DNA of 64,000 nt from Nymphalis io (GCF_905147045.1 NC_065898.1:11966001-12030000); one strand, 5' to 3'; positions 22,532 to 34,726 are shown, numbered from the stretch's first letter. Made by a program: numbers and translations. The notes: a model not told the origin generated them from the sequence alone.

Positions 22532-22673
22532 GAATGTCGCTCTCATATCGGTGATGATTTCGGGAATACGCGTAAACAATAAATTAAGTGTTGTGTGTTG
22601 TGATTATAGTGATTTTAGTCGGTGTTAATATTGTGTTGTGATTTTTCAAATGTACGGTTAATTGTGAGCCGGG
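22499..22673 (+). other. Shaw 5' UTR with three short uORFs
   Basis: Inferred leader of 175 nt. uORF 1 is 22534-22554 (6 codons), and its TGA overlaps the ATG of uORF 2 (22554-22628, 24 codons) as TGATG. uORF 3 is 22650-22661 (3 codons). All are upstream of, and do not overlap, the channel start. They may lower translation of the main frame. Confidence 0.5.
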
Positions 22674-22717
22674 ATGGATGGCGAGAACCGTATTATTTTG
22701 AACGTTGGCGGTATTAG
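22674..22717 (+). CDS. Shaw: Shaw-type Kv3 potassium channel, coding exon 1
   Basis: ATG at 22674 with an in-frame TGA 12 nt upstream, so the start is secure. 44 nt encode MDGENRIILNVGGI plus two bases of an Arg codon, then donor AG|GTATGG. The 'IILNVGGIR' strand opens the T1 (BTB-like) tetramerisation domain of voltage-gated potassium channels, and its continuation in exon 2 is diagnostic of the Shaw subfamily. The finished protein would be a neuronal plasma-membrane potassium channel subunit assembling as a tetramer. Splitting the T1 domain right after 'NVGGIR' leaves a tiny first coding exon, followed by a 36.5-kb intron. The T1 remainder is at 59175; pore and voltage sensor are outside the window. 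Confidence 0.93.
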
Positions 22718-23344
22718 GTATGGATTATTTTATTTATATCAAGTATATTTTTATAAATACACAAATTAACGAATTTATAATATTTCGATGATGGATTGCT
22801 CAAGCAAAAGAATTCAATGGCCTAAATATAAAATTTTATGTTAAATTTTTGGTATCGATTTTCTGTTTGTTTTAAACGAGTATAACTTGACAGTTGCTTT
22901 TATATTTAATTTACGAGTAATATTAAATAAAAAATTACGATTTTTTATTATTATATTACAAAATAAAATTAATTCGTTTATATATATATTTTTATACAAC
23001 TCTTGTTAAATTGAAAATCATATATCCTTCATCCTATCCTTTAAAAATACGCAAAATTATATAAATAAATAAAAATATTAATATTCGAATATTATGTGCC
23101 ACCTGTTCGAAATAATGATTCCATCGCGAACTATCGAGAAAAACTTTTCTTAGTCTTATTTAATTAATAAACTATATAAATCGTTATACATTTCATTAAA
23201 GTAATTAAACATCATACGAAATCAATGTGCGATATACGATATGATACAAAGTAATAGATTATACTTATCAGATTATTATTTAATGACTACTTGTAGTATA
23301 TAACAGCAATTCAAATAGGTTGTACATACTGTTTATTTATACTG

Positions 23345-23450
23345 CGAAGGATCAATGGTTTACGTGACGTCAAAGTCGCGAGTTCGATTCTGAACCCTTG
23401 GGCTATTGTCGTCAGCACTTCCAACACGATACTGATGGCACGAGCATTTA
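23345..23450 (+). repeat. SINE E (tRNA-like), copy 1
   Basis: B box 'agttcgattct' preceded by 'gacgtcaaagtcgcg' and followed by 'cccttgggctattgtcgtca'. The order matches copy 2 at 25001. Confidence 0.55.
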
Positions 23451-23467
23451 TTTATTGTTAAAACGAA

Positions 23468-23665
23468 GATAGTCCGGTGGTAGGTGGGTAGAATTGAATT
23501 TTAATTAAAGATTGCGGGTATTATCCCGGGCAAGTATCACTGAACATTAATGTCCTTAATTTTTGTTAGATGTCAGTGACGGTACGTATCGGATGAAAAG
23601 AAGCGTGGTGGAATATGCTTTAAAACTTCTACTCATAAGGTGTGAAGGCCTTAAAAGTATAGGGA
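23468..23665 (+). repeat. SINE A, diverged, with internal deletions
   Basis: Blocks 'cccgggcaagtatcactgaa' and 'gaagcgtggtggaatatgct' in family order. The head is badly decayed. Confidence 0.6.
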
Positions 23666-24026
23666 GTATTCCAAGGTTTCATCAAAATTAGTTAGGTCTA
23701 AAAAATTATTAGTAATGAATGATATGCAGTATATTCTATTATACTTTGTTGCATATCACATTTAAGAAAGGTGATGTCAGAGTAAATAAAAAAGTATATA
23801 TGGATCTTATCGCGAGCGATCTTTATAGACAGTTTTGGTAAGAATATCGGCAAATTATGAAAAAACAAACCTTTATAAACTCATTTATGTGTGTGTAAAA
23901 TGAAACTAGATCTCAAATATATACACAAAATTGTATGTAATATATATAGAGTAACATAATACGGTTATGTACAAGTAATTATATACTACATGTTATTCAG
24001 TTTAATTGTGTGTATAGATAATAAAC

Positions 24027-24343
24027 TTGCGTCGTTTGTCTAGTAGCTAGCATGTAAGGCAAATAGAGGTCCTGGTTTCATACCCCGGGTCGGAATATAA
24101 AAAATTGATTAGGGTTTTTTGTCGAAATTTTTAGTAGCATCCCGGAGTTTGGAAAATTGTTGTTTACATCCCGTGCTGCGGATGTTGAAATATTTCCCGT
24201 CGTGTGGGTTCAGCCGTCCCACCGGATCATAGGAGAGGGAATACAAATGCACATATAGAGTGCACTTGTGTTTGCGCACACACTTGTGCTCTATAAAAGG
24301 TTCCGTGTAGTCGACTAGACTTTCTAGTCATTGGTCATCATAT
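24027..24343 (+). repeat. SINE C, nearly full length, diverged
   Basis: Head 'cttgcgtcgtttgtctagta', B box 'ggtttcatacccc', late block 'tgtttgcgcacacacttgtg'. Confidence 0.75.
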
Positions 24344-24375
24344 ATAATATAAAAAAAAATATTCATATAATATGC

Positions 24376-24655
24376 CGCCGAGCTGAGATGGCCCAGTGGT
24401 AAGAACGCGTGAATTTTAACCGATGATCGTGGGTTCAAACCCGGGCAAGAACCACTGAATTTTCATGTGCTTAATTTGTAATTATAATTCATTTCGTGCT
24501 TTACGGTGAAGGAAAACATCGTGAGGAAACCTGCTTGAGTCTAATTTCACTGAAATTCTGCCACACGTGTATTCCACCAACCCGCATTGCAGCAGCGTGG
24601 TGGAATAAGCTCCAAGCCTTCTCCTCAAAAAGGGAAGAGGGGGCTTTAGCCATAT
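24376..24655 (+). repeat. SINE A, tail truncated
   Basis: Good head 'gagatggcccagtggtaaga' and B box 'ggttcaaaccc'. Ends at 'gggggctttagcca' without the usual tail. Confidence 0.85.
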
Positions 24656-25000
24656 AGTACATAATGTCTATACAGTGTTTTATTTCTTTTGTTACTTATA
24701 ATTCTATTAATACATTTTATTTTTATCACTTTTTACCGTTTCAAATATAAAAAATTAAATATTTTATGTTTAAGTCAGATCGTGACCGCGACCAGAGCAA
24801 TTTTATGGAAATGTTAAATTAATATAATAATGTAAGTCTAAAGTTGTGTCCATTTAAAAAATGATAACAAAGCTGTATGTATACTACATCATATGGTCGC
24901 TAAGGGCGTTATACCATTTGTGATAATTTGATGTTGGTATCAAATTGCGATGTACAAACAGTACTCGTCGTAATTACATTCAAAAATTTTCAAATCAAAA

Positions 25001-25125
25001 AAGCACAACCGCCTAGCGATATAAAAGTCGCAGGTTCGAGCCGAATTGGGCTTTTGTCAGCCCCTCTCCTAACACAACCCGTACGCTTAATTGAAGGGGC
25101 AAATAGGAATATTAGTAGTTACTTA
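25001..25125 (+). repeat. SINE E (tRNA-like), copy 2
   Basis: 'accgcctagcgatataaaag', B box 'ggttcgagccg', distal 'ggcaaataggaatattagta'. Better preserved than copy 1. Confidence 0.6.
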
Positions 25126-25143
25126 AAAAAAACATTTATATGA

Positions 25144-25265
25144 TCTATACTAATATTATAAATGCGAAAGTAAATTTGTCTGTCTGTTACGCTTTCACGG
25201 CTAAACCGTTGAACTAATTTTGATGGTTGAAAGGAATTTGCCTTTGAACCGATATGGTAGAATCT
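25144..25265 (+). repeat. Family G element, 5' end
   Basis: 'ctatactaatattataaatg' followed by 'gtctgtctgttacgctttca'. This is the conserved end of a widespread lepidopteran Lep1/MINE-type repeat. Confidence 0.65.
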
Positions 25266-25362
25266 GAACAATTAATAAGCAAGTGTCATGTTTGTCATGC
25301 GTTTTTTTCTCATTTTGTATTTGATTTAGCTGTTGTTGGTTTACTTTTTCAATTTATGGCTG

Positions 25363-25762
25363 ACTAGTTTTCGCCCGCCGCTTTGCCTGTGTGTTAGAGA
25401 GGAGTTATATATAAAAAAAGTTACCTACCCTTGGGGTTCATACTTGCTTAATATCAAATTTCATACCGTACCGTAACCGTAACAGCCTGTGAATGTCCCA
25501 CTGTTGGGCTAAAGGCCTCCTCTCCTCTTTTTGAGGAGAAGGTTTGGAGCTTATTCCACCACGCTGCTCCAATGCGGGTTGGTAGAATTCACATGTGGCA
25601 GAACTCCAATGAAATTAGACACATGCAGGTTTCCTCACGATGTTTTCCTTCACCGTAAAGTACGAGATGAATTATAATCACAAAATTTCATAACATTTAG
25701 TTTATCCATGAAAGTGTAACAGATAAACTGAGTTACTTTCACATTTATAATATAAGTAATGG
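25363..25762 (-). repeat. Family G element split by a SINE A
   Basis: Reverse copy: starts 'ctagttttcgcccgccgctt', breaks at 25466, resumes at 25683 and ends 'acatttataatataagta'. Confidence 0.7.
25466..25682 (-). repeat. SINE A, 5'-truncated, inserted in family G with TSD
   Basis: Flanked by a perfect 10-bp duplication 'aaatttcata' (25456-25465 and 25683-25692). The tail 'ccgtaccgtaaccgtaacag' abuts the left TSD. The head half, including the Pol III boxes, is missing. Confidence 0.88.
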
Positions 25763-26308
25763 ACTGGTTGGAATAATAAGCGTACAAGCTGGAATCCTTA
25801 ATATTTTCATTTGTTATGTAAAATGTGATTTATAATTTAAAAAATGTTGTGTTTTTCGACTATCACTATATTTTAATGCCATTCGAAAATTTTAAATAAC
25901 GAATTCGATTCAAATATAAGGATAGATTCTAATCATCTATTGACTAATTAAAGTCGACACTACGGAAGCTATTTATTGAGTTATGAAAGCTATTTTTATA
26001 TAAAAAGAGTTGTGTATATTTTCAAGCGCTTTTCAAAATAAAAGCGTTGTTGTTATAAATACATTCGAATTCCACGTTCGTATAGCACACATGTAAACTT
26101 CGAAACCCAGCCGTTGATTAACAGTTATCGTAACCGATAGCCAATATCGTTGCATAGATTGTAAGAGGGGAGTTATGTTATACATATGAGACGCCTTGAT
26201 TTTATCGACTCATTTTATTGTATCAATACAATATTGATTATATTATTATTCCTTTTTTGGTATGATTTGATGTTACTTTGAATTGTTCTTAAACTATCGT
26301 ACGACATG

Positions 26309-26440
26309 TTTTTTATATTTTCCGGGCATATGACTACTCCACCTGATGGTAAGTGGTAGTAGAGTCCAAACGCGACGACGGCCAGTACAGTGGGGAAAAA
26401 TGTTCTGCATTAGCCGCCCCCGCCTTGCCGGCTCGCAAGT
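26309..26440 (-). repeat. LINE 3' UTR fragment
   Basis: The reverse complement matches the 3' end of the LINE tail at 33580-33700 ('actggccgtcgtcgcgtttgg', 'catcaggtggagtag', A-rich end). Confidence 0.75.
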
Positions 26441-27319
26441 TGTACATTTATACTCGTATGTTACGTGCAAAGATAAAAACGCTCACTGAGCGATAAAACA
26501 ACGACAAATTTATTACGGGCATCTCGGAAACTGCTCTAATGATTTGGCTCTAATTTTATATTTACATAAAAAGTTGCTTTTTACGTTTATCAATGTATTT
26601 TGACATTTGTATTTTCTGAGCTGAACGAAGCTTGGTTGTTGGGGTTGGTTTCTATTCCATCAGAATCTGATAGGAAGTCAATCAGTCAAATTATCACCTT
26701 TAAGTACTTCCTGAGGACAAACAAAATAAAGTTAATGGTGCGCATTCAGAGTAGCTTGCCAATAAAACGCAAAAAAAATCAAGACAAGAGACAGTTTGGA
26801 ATTATGTGATGGAATAGATACCTATAGACTTGTGATCACACTTGCGCACTGTAATATAGTCTCCGTTACGATTGGCCGCCAGTATCGAAATATAGGTCAT
26901 TATCTATAGTATTCATACTTATTAGAATTAACACACCCATATACAAACACGCAATTTGAATAAATTGGTCAAAACCTAACCAACATTTGAATCAAACTGC
27001 GTCCCATGGGAACTTTGACTATGAATTATACATTTCAACTTTACCCTCAATCCGCTTAGTCGCTTTAGTTTAAAGATAGAATTGCACAATTATGCTAATA
27101 GCTGTACCGTAAAAACCGTTAATTTTTCCGGGGTAAAGGCTAAGGACACCGACGTACATAAAAATCGTTTCATCGTTTAAGATGAAAGAAGTAATCACAT
27201 AATTATGCTAAGATATCCCACAGGAAGCGCATTTTTAACGTCATAAGAAGATATGTGTATTTAAAATGTAATATATATTAAATTGTACCGCAATCTGTTC
27301 AGCTGTTTTAGTATATTTT

Positions 27320-27588
27320 ACTGGAGGTTGGGCTTCGTGCAAGCTCGTCTGGGTAGGTACCACCCACTCAGATATTCTACCGCAAAACAGCAGTACTTGG
27401 TATTGTTGTGTTCCGGTTTGAAGGGTAAGTGAACCAGTGTAATTACAGGCACGAGAGACATAACATCTTAGTTTCCAAGCTTGGTGGCGCATTGGCGATG
27501 TAAGCGATGGTTAATATTTCTTCTTATTGGCGTTGGTGACCATTCATCATCAGGTGGCCCATTTGCTCGTCCTATAATATGAAAAATA
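27320..27588 (+). repeat. Family B retroposon, diverged tail
   Basis: Head 'actggaggttgggcttcgtg', good middle, tail ending 'gctcgtcctataatatgaaa'. Confidence 0.85.
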
Positions 27589-27957
27589 AAGCGGTGATAA
27601 CAGCTTTATAGCTGTGTGAAAGAAGGACAAATTAATACCCTTACAAACTACTCATATTTATAATATTAGTTAGGATTATGAAACTTCATGCAATCTAACG
27701 GTGCAAATAGAAAATAAACTACGCGTACTAAAGGCGAGCTTTTTTACTATTATTTGTACTAAAGCACAGATAAATTTATATTTAGTCGGTATAAGCAAAC
27801 ATATGTAAGTAGTAAAATCATAATTTAATCGCGAGCAAATCCAGACATTTGTTATCCTTCTTTTTGTATGTATATAATAATATTGTCATGGCGATCAGTT
27901 GAATGCTAGGTTGATGTGCTGCAGCGCCGTCTAGTAGCAATGTACAACAAAGTAGAT

Positions 27958-28141
27958 ATTTATATTAATAATATAATTACGAATGTAACTCAGTATGTCT
28001 CTCTGTCTCTCGCTGAACAGATTTTGATAAAATTTGGTATGAAGCACGCTTCGGGTTCAATGACGCATATAGGTTACTTATTTCTACCTAATATTCGCCC
28101 GTCTCCCTCTAACACGGGTGAAACCGCGGGTGAATAGTAAT
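27958..28141 (+). repeat. Family G element, diverged
   Basis: 'tattaataatataattacga', then 'gattttgataaaatttggta' and the distal 'ctaacacgggtgaaaccgcg'. The order is typical of family G. Confidence 0.55.
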
Positions 28142-28227
28142 ACATCCTGCCAACTTTATGGTAATCGCATAAGCGGTGTTGAATCCTATTAATCTTAAAC
28201 ATTTATATGAATATCCATACTTATATT

Positions 28228-29047
28228 TGTACTCGGAACAAATGATAGCAGAAGCAATTGAAGGCCAAGAATGTGGAGTCAAAATAAATGGCCGGTATAT
28301 TAACAACATCAGATACGCTGACGATACAGTCCTAATAGCATCATCTCCTGAAGAGCTGCAATTAATTATGAGCCGTGTTAATGAGTGCAGTGAAAACGCT
28401 GGTCTGAGGATGAACCTATCAAAAACGAAGATCATGGTGTTATCTAAACATAGCTTCGATGACATTGCTATCATTGTAGCAGGCCAAAAAATTGAGAAGG
28501 TGCGCAAGTACAAATATCTGGGGACATGGCTTAATGACACCTGGAGCTGTGAACAGGAGGTAAAGACTCGCATCGAAACAGCTCGAAGTGCCTTCTGCAC
28601 GTTGAAAAAAGTACTCTGCAATCACAGACTTAAGATCCCTGTGCGCATACAGTGTTACATCTGGCCTATACTTCTTTACGGATGCGAGGCGTGTACAATT
28701 AAAGAAGACCTCAAAAAACGTATAGAAGCTTTCGAGATGTGGGCTTATAGACGTATGTTGGCCATTAGTTGGACTCAAAAGGTCTCGAACGTGGAAGTTC
28801 TGCGACGCGTCAACCAAAAACGGCAACTTTTGGAGACTGTCAAGAAGAGAAAAGTTGCATATCTCGGACACGTGCTTAGGTATGAAAGATATGAACTTTT
28901 GCAACTGATTATGATGGGAAAAGTTGCCGGAAGGAGAGCTGTTGGGCGCAGAAAAAGTCTTGGCTGTGCAACATCTGTGAATGGACGGGAATCGCGAGTG
29001 CTGCCCAACTCTTTCGCGAAAATCGTGAGCAGGGTGGGATGCTTTAA
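28228..29047 (+). pseudogene. RTE-type LINE reverse transcriptase, 5'-truncated
   Basis: Homology starts near 'LYSEQMIAEAIEG'. Catalytic YADD is intact ('NNIRYADDTVLIASSPEEL') and is followed by the thumb region ('MNLSKTKIM', 'KYKYLGTWL') and 'YGCEAC', all typical of RTE-clade elements. The ORF is 319 codons (28176-29135). A one-base deletion in an A-run near 28951 moves the true C-terminus (reading WLCNICEWTGIASAAQLFRE) into another frame that stops at 29047. Endonuclease and the first half of the RT are missing, which fits 5' truncation on insertion. Confidence 0.87.
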
Positions 29048-29586
29048 TGTATATTTTTATATTGTGTGTATTATGTATGTATGTAATCAATGTTTTCTTT
29101 TTTTAGCCATAATAATTTTTGGATTTTTTATATAATAATCATGTAATACTTTATTCATATAAATATAATTGAGATACCTGGATTTGTTGAATATTTTATT
29201 TACTTCCAACATTTAAATGTGTGTGAGCTGAAATTTTTCATCTACTAATTCGTCATGTGCGATAATAGCACAAATATATAGGTATGTAAGTCATATATTC
29301 CAATATCTGAATTGTAAGCGGAGCACTTTTTCAAAGATTTTTTTTTTACTTTTTAAGGTTCTCTTCAGAAATTAAAATTTACAAATTTTAATATGTTATA
29401 ATCTTGAATATATTTTAAGACTGATAGCTCATTACGTCAACACATTCGCAGATGATTTCGGTGTATCTCGCTGGCGATATACCAATCTTTGTATGGAAGA
29501 TTTATAGATAGATAGATAGAACTATGACGTATAAACTATGAGATAGTCATAAATTTCTAGTAGATATTCTAAATAAATAATGATGT

Positions 29587-29745
29587 ACTAAATAGTATAA
29601 TAAATGCTAAAGTGATTTTGTCTCTTTGTTACACTTTCAAGTTTTAACTACTCAACCAGTCATCACGAAATTTTGTAAACACGTCATCAGGGGTACCAAC
29701 CTGTCTACCCTCTTACACGCGGGTAAAGCCGCTATCGAAAATTAT
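29587..29745 (+). repeat. Family G element, diverged
   Basis: 'aataaatgctaaagtgattt', 'actactcaaccagtcatcac', 'cgcgggtaaagccgc'. Confidence 0.5.
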
Positions 29746-30670
29746 TATTTTAAGATCCAGTCAATATAGCTATTTTTTAATAGTGATGTTATGTAGTACT
29801 TAACCTCAGTGAATGGAATATCTAAAGCGAAATGTAGTTTTCCAATCCGAAAGCTATATCCTGGTATTAGTGCGTTTAAACACAAACATATTCTTTATCA
29901 TATAACATGTCTTTATATGTTTATAAAGACAAGTAAGACATAATTCAGGATTATATTGAAATAATAATAATAAAAGTTATAAAACAATTTTCTATCGCGT
30001 TCAACAATCGTGTTAATTTTAACCTAGATCAAAATATAGGCTAATTGTCTGGGGATTTAAAAAAAGTTTTTAGGGTATACATAAAAATTACCCCCATGTT
30101 TAACATTCAAACGAATGATGTCACAGGCATTTCTGTCTACCTAACGTTAAGGCTCACGTACAGCGATGCCAATATGTAGCGACCGCTATAGCGGTGGACG
30201 AAAATCGTCACTGAAACTTGAAACTAGATTTTTTTATTTATTTAGACAGCTGCTTTAGGCGAAACGTCAACTAACATATATCTATCTATACTAATCATAC
30301 AACTAAACTAAACCAGTATAAACCAGTATATATAAATCTGATAAACCAGAAGGCGCAGATTTTGTAGAAGGATTTAGTATATAATATTATATAAGATGCA
30401 AGTGACGCCTGATGTCATGAATCCGCTATCAGAGGAAACCAAAGCTTTATAATGACGATCTCTTCATTCGGAAGGTAATTGAAATTCGAGTTACGGATTA
30501 ATTGTTGAACGTAACACGCAAACAATTATTTCGATTATTATATAAAGATTTTTGGTTCTGCCCAGCGACTACCGATTAAGATCAATATTTGCAAAATATT
30601 ATGCGTAAAAATACTATATTCATTAATTTATTTTTGCAAGAACAAGGATTTAATATGTATGTATTTAAAA

Positions 30671-31008
30671 TTTGCTTCGTTGGTTGAGTGGTGAGATATG
30701 GAGGCAGCAGATCTTAGGTTCAAACCCCAGGTCCGGTCAATAAAAAGTTATTGGGTTTTTTCTGTCGAAAATTCTCAATAGCAGCCCGAAGTCTGAAAGT
30801 TTAAAGTAAGACCCGTTAAGTCCTGCGCCTGAACTATTTCCGATCGTGTCGGCTTGCCGTCCCATCGAATTGAGAGTGTGAGGGATTATGTATGCATATT
30901 TGTTTACACACTTGAGCACTATAATATGTGCAGCCCAGTTCGCTAATATCTCTTAAAATTGACAGCCGTGGCTGAAATCGGTCATGAGGATATAATCATC
31001 ATCCTATC
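30671..31008 (+). repeat. SINE C, near full length
   Basis: Head 'ttgcttcgttggttgagtgg', B box 'ggttcaaacccc', late block 'ctgaaatcggtcatgaggat'. The tail is degraded. Confidence 0.82.
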
Positions 31009-31690
31009 TACAACCAAAATTAAAAAAACCTACTGTACGACTGTACGAGAGTGTGGTATAAACGTAGGAATCTAGTATCGTTTTCTTGTTGTAACGCCAT
31101 TCCGTTTTTCTAGGGGACAATTTGCATAAATACGGACTGTCATGTTTTTCCATAAACTCTTAAGTAAAACGGAACAAAGATAATATAATAAAAAAAAAGA
31201 GTAATTAATTATAAGTATTGCATCATCATAAAACTTAATGTCTAATAAATGATTATTATCTAAAAACGCATTAAAAGTCATGCAAATTATGTGGCAATCA
31301 TCCTTAACTTTGCCAATAATTAAATTTAGAAATATATTTTTTAGAAATAAAAGATTAATTGAGTTAAGCATTACACGAATTAGTATTTTCAGGTAGGATA
31401 TATCATATATTAATTTAATTTATTTTGACATAGCTTTGTAATTAAATAAGCGGAAAAGTACCATTGATGGTTTTTTAAAATCTACATTTCGACTGGTAGT
31501 TTATTATCTAAAGGAATAATAAGGCGAACATAATATAGTTTATACGCGTGCTTAACCATCGACCTGAAAGCTGAGAATTTGCATCTCATTGCCGGCTTCG
31601 GAAGATTATCGAGGTGGAAAGATCATTAGCATTGGATTATATTGTTACTGAATATTCATACTATAAATACGAATAGAGAGACCCAGTGTA

Positions 31691-31955
31691 AAGCAACAGT
31701 TTGTCATTGTCCCACAGTTGGACTAAGACCTGCTCTCCTTTAGAGAAGACTTGAAACTAATTCCAATACGCTGCTCCTATGCAGGTAGGTGACATGTGTT
31801 AGAATGTCATCCGACACAATTCAGGATGTTTTCCTTCACCCAGAACGAGATGAATTATAAATACTAATTAAGTATATGAAAATTCAGTTGTGTTTTTCCT
31901 GATTTGAGTGTGGAACAATCGGTTAAGTTTCACGTGATTTAAACATTGGGTGATT
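31691..31955 (-). repeat. SINE A, diverged
   Basis: 'gtcccacagttggactaaga', 'gagatgaattataaatacta', and a head with 'gttaagtttcacgtg'. Confidence 0.65.
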
Positions 31956-32910
31956 TCAGTGTATTTGATTCGGTGCAGCTACATCCTGAGAAATTTTACC
32001 AAATATTTTCGAATTTGTATGACATTCCTTATCGAATTACGGTTTTTTTTATGTACTGTTTTTTATTCATCCTTATTGTTAAAGCTTTTTGCTGTGTCAT
32101 GAATATATTATAAGAAAACGTCTCGTTGTTTTCAAGTGTCATTATAAAAATTGCGCAATTTTAACTCTCCTGTTATTTGTGCCGCAGTGCGCTGATCATT
32201 TGACTAAATTATAAAATTAGTTTAAAAATCGAAAAGACCCTACGATGTTTGTGTTCGTTATCTATTTTTTTGTGTTACTTAAAACTAGTACTTCGTTACT
32301 AAATAATATTCTATTTTTAAAAGATTAAAGGTCATTGATACTTTAGGTTTTTTATTATTAGAAAACTATTGATCTGTTTATATTCTATTCATAATTTTTT
32401 CATCTATTTAAAAAATATTCTTTTAAAATATTATCCCCTTAAAATGAGTACAAGAATTATGTATGCAAAAATTTATAAACTTCATCGACGTCGCAACCGA
32501 GGTAACGAGCCAAAAATAATGCTTTGAGTTTTACGGTCGAGGTGTCATTTATGTTTTCTTGGTTCCATTGACTTGATAAGTCAACTTGCTGTCTTATATA
32601 ATAACTAGGCTTAATGGTCAATGACTTTTAATGGTCTAAGTGGTATTGCTAAAACGCCAAAAATAAGGACCCAGCGCCTCTTAAACATCATATTTTATAG
32701 ATGATTCTTGTTTAACATTGTTTTTAAAAAGAGAATAATGTTTAACATTTGTTATGTTTAATTAATATACTTAAAAGGAGTACATAACTTAAGCAAGATA
32801 TTATGTAAAGTTATTTTGTTTTTGTCATGATTTGTGGGTGGGTAGAGTTGATTTGATTAATAAACCGAATTTAAAAAAATCTAATTAAGTTAACTGTTCA
32901 CATATAGACA

Positions 32911-33103
32911 TACCGGCCGGTATGAAGGGTGAGTGAGCCAGTGTAACTAAGGGCACAAGGGATATAACATCTTAGTTCCAAGGGTGGGTGACGCGTTGAC
33001 GATGTAAGGATTGGTAATTTTTCTAACTATTACTATACCCAATGCCCATGTCTATGGGCGTTGGTGACCCATTTGCCAATTTGTCTTCTTATTTTGAAAT
33101 ATC
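32911..33103 (+). repeat. Family B, 3' two-thirds
   Basis: 'tatgaagggtgagtgagcca' to a degraded tail. 'gtctatgggcgttggtgacc' is well kept. Confidence 0.75.
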
Positions 33104-33218
33104 AAGAAATATAAACAGTAATAAATCATTTGAGAAACTTATTTATTTGTTTTAACTTTCCACTTATGATTATGAATATAAAGAGTATTTAAGAACTTGT
33201 TACACAAATGCCTCGTTT

Positions 33219-33280
33219 TTTGAGATTTAGAGATAATTTCACCAACCTGCTCCTATTGGATACACAGGTGGCAGAGCATT
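33219..33280 (-). repeat. SINE A fragment, old
   Basis: 'atttcaccaacctgctccta' and 'acacaggtggcagag' match the reverse middle of family A. Confidence 0.4.
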
Positions 33281-33326
33281 ATACATATATAAAATCATTC
33301 ACGTCATTAATAAACAAAATAAAAAA

Positions 33327-33980
33327 GCCGAGATGGCCTAGTGTTTAGAACGCGTGAATCCTGCTTCCCCCTTCCTTCTTAAGTCCACGCGAGCTGGTTC
33401 TCGATGTCACCGCCTAACTGTGACATCAATTCCATCGCGAACAAAGAAATTTGGCAACTCCTTTCATTGTCGCACTTCCAAAAAATGGAATTCTTTACCA
33501 GCTCACGTGTTACCCTCCTGTTACAACCAGGGTTCCTTCAAACGAGGCGTGAAGAGGCATCTTGCGGGCCGGCAAGGCGAAGGCGGCTAGTGCAGAACGT
33601 TTTTCCCGTCTGTACTGGCCGTCGTCGCGTTTGGACTCTAATACCACATACCATCAGGTGGAGTAGAGTCATTTGCCCTCCCGGCGAATATAAAAAAAAA
33701 AATCTTAACCACGAAATCTAAACGATGATCGTGGGTTCAAACCCGGGCAAGCACCAATGAATTTCCATGTGCTTAATTTGTGTTTATAATTTATCTGGTG
33801 CTTGACGGTGAAGGAAACATCATGAGGAAACCTGCATGTGTCTAATTTCATTAAAATTATTCCACATGTGTATCCTACCAACCGGGAATGGAGCAGCGTG
33901 GTGGAATAAGCTCCAAACCTTTTCTTCAAAAGGGAGAGGAGGCCTTAGCCCAGCAGTGGGACATTAACAGGCTGTTACTT
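33327..33980 (+). repeat. SINE A split by a LINE 3' end
   Basis: Head 33327-33360 (to 'gcgtgaatc'), then the foreign LINE piece. The SINE resumes at 33701 with 'aatcttaacc' and continues to the tail at 33980. A slightly altered second piece 'acgaaatctaaac' just after the junction looks like a diverged target duplication. Confidence 0.82.
33361..33700 (+). mobile_element. LINE 3' end (ORF2 C-terminus plus 3' UTR) inserted in SINE A
   Basis: Translated in frame with 33354, it gives 'RTKKFGNSFHCRTSKKWNSL' and 'FKRGVKRHLAG', a C-terminal block seen in lepidopteran CR1/Jockey-like ORF2 proteins, stopping at TAG near 33590. The 3' UTR then runs to 'gaatataaaaaaaaaa'. Severely 5'-truncated; a second copy of this 3' UTR is at 26309-26440. 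Confidence 0.8.
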
Positions 33981-34117
33981 TATTAATAAACATATAAATA
34001 ATCATTACTTACCAGGATTTGAACCCATTATATTATTAATTGACACATCGTTCAACGTATTGACGAAATATACTGACCATGTCATTTGACCGTCCTTAAG
34101 CATAAATAGTTCACTAA
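33979..34117 (+). repeat. Inverted-repeat flank 1, left copy
   Basis: 139 bp of non-SINE sequence directly after the SINE A tail ('tttattaataaacatataaa' to 'aaatagttcactaa'). Repeated in reverse at 37365-37503, with about four mismatches by eye. Confidence 0.85.
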
Positions 34118-34395
34118 GTATGAAGCTTGTATACCTTAAACCTCCTTAGTTCACCACAAACTAGATACAAAGCATTTCCCAAGTTCTACTTGTTTCTAAT
34201 GTACTCCAAAAGGTCACTTGGTTTGATAAAGTTAAACTTAGATCAGTTGTTGAAAGCGAGATGAGTTATATTATTAAGGATTTGCTTTTAGAACATTATC
34301 TATAATAATAACTTTAGCTTAGAACAAGTTATTGATATAGTTAGTTCGATAATTCTATCATCAACACTATTACTTGTGTCTAGTTGCATCTTTCT

Positions 34396-34690
34396 TGCCA
34401 AGATGGTCTAGTGGTTAGAATGCGTGAATCTTAACCGATGATCGTGGGTTCAAGCCCGGGCGTACCATTAAATTTTCATGTGTTTAATTTTTAATTCATC
34501 TCGTGCTTGACGGTGAAGGAAAACGTCGTGAGGAAATTTGCATGGGACGAATTTCACTGAAAGTCTGCCACATATGTATTCTACCAAACCGCATTTGAGC
34601 AGCGTGGTAGAATAAAACTTCTCCTCAAAAGGGAGAGGAGGCCTTAACCCAGCAGTGGGACATTAACAGGCTGTTAATGTAATGTGATGT
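34396..34690 (+). repeat. SINE A, full length, diverged
   Basis: A box 'tggtctagtgg', B box 'ggttcaagccc', tail 'ggctgttaatgtaatgtgat'. Confidence 0.85.
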
Positions 34691-34726
34691 TGTTCCTTGT
34701 AATAGTGCTATATAATGTGTCAGATA

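Noticed and set aside
28109..29090. Three minus-strand ORFs of 77-216 codons opposite the RTE fragment
   Set aside because: Antisense shadows of the reverse transcriptase frame, which carries the recognisable YADD motif.
31072..31371. 99-codon minus-strand ORF containing 'KFYDDAILI', reminiscent of an RT active site
   Set aside because: No other RT motif around it and very AT-rich; a chance match is more likely.
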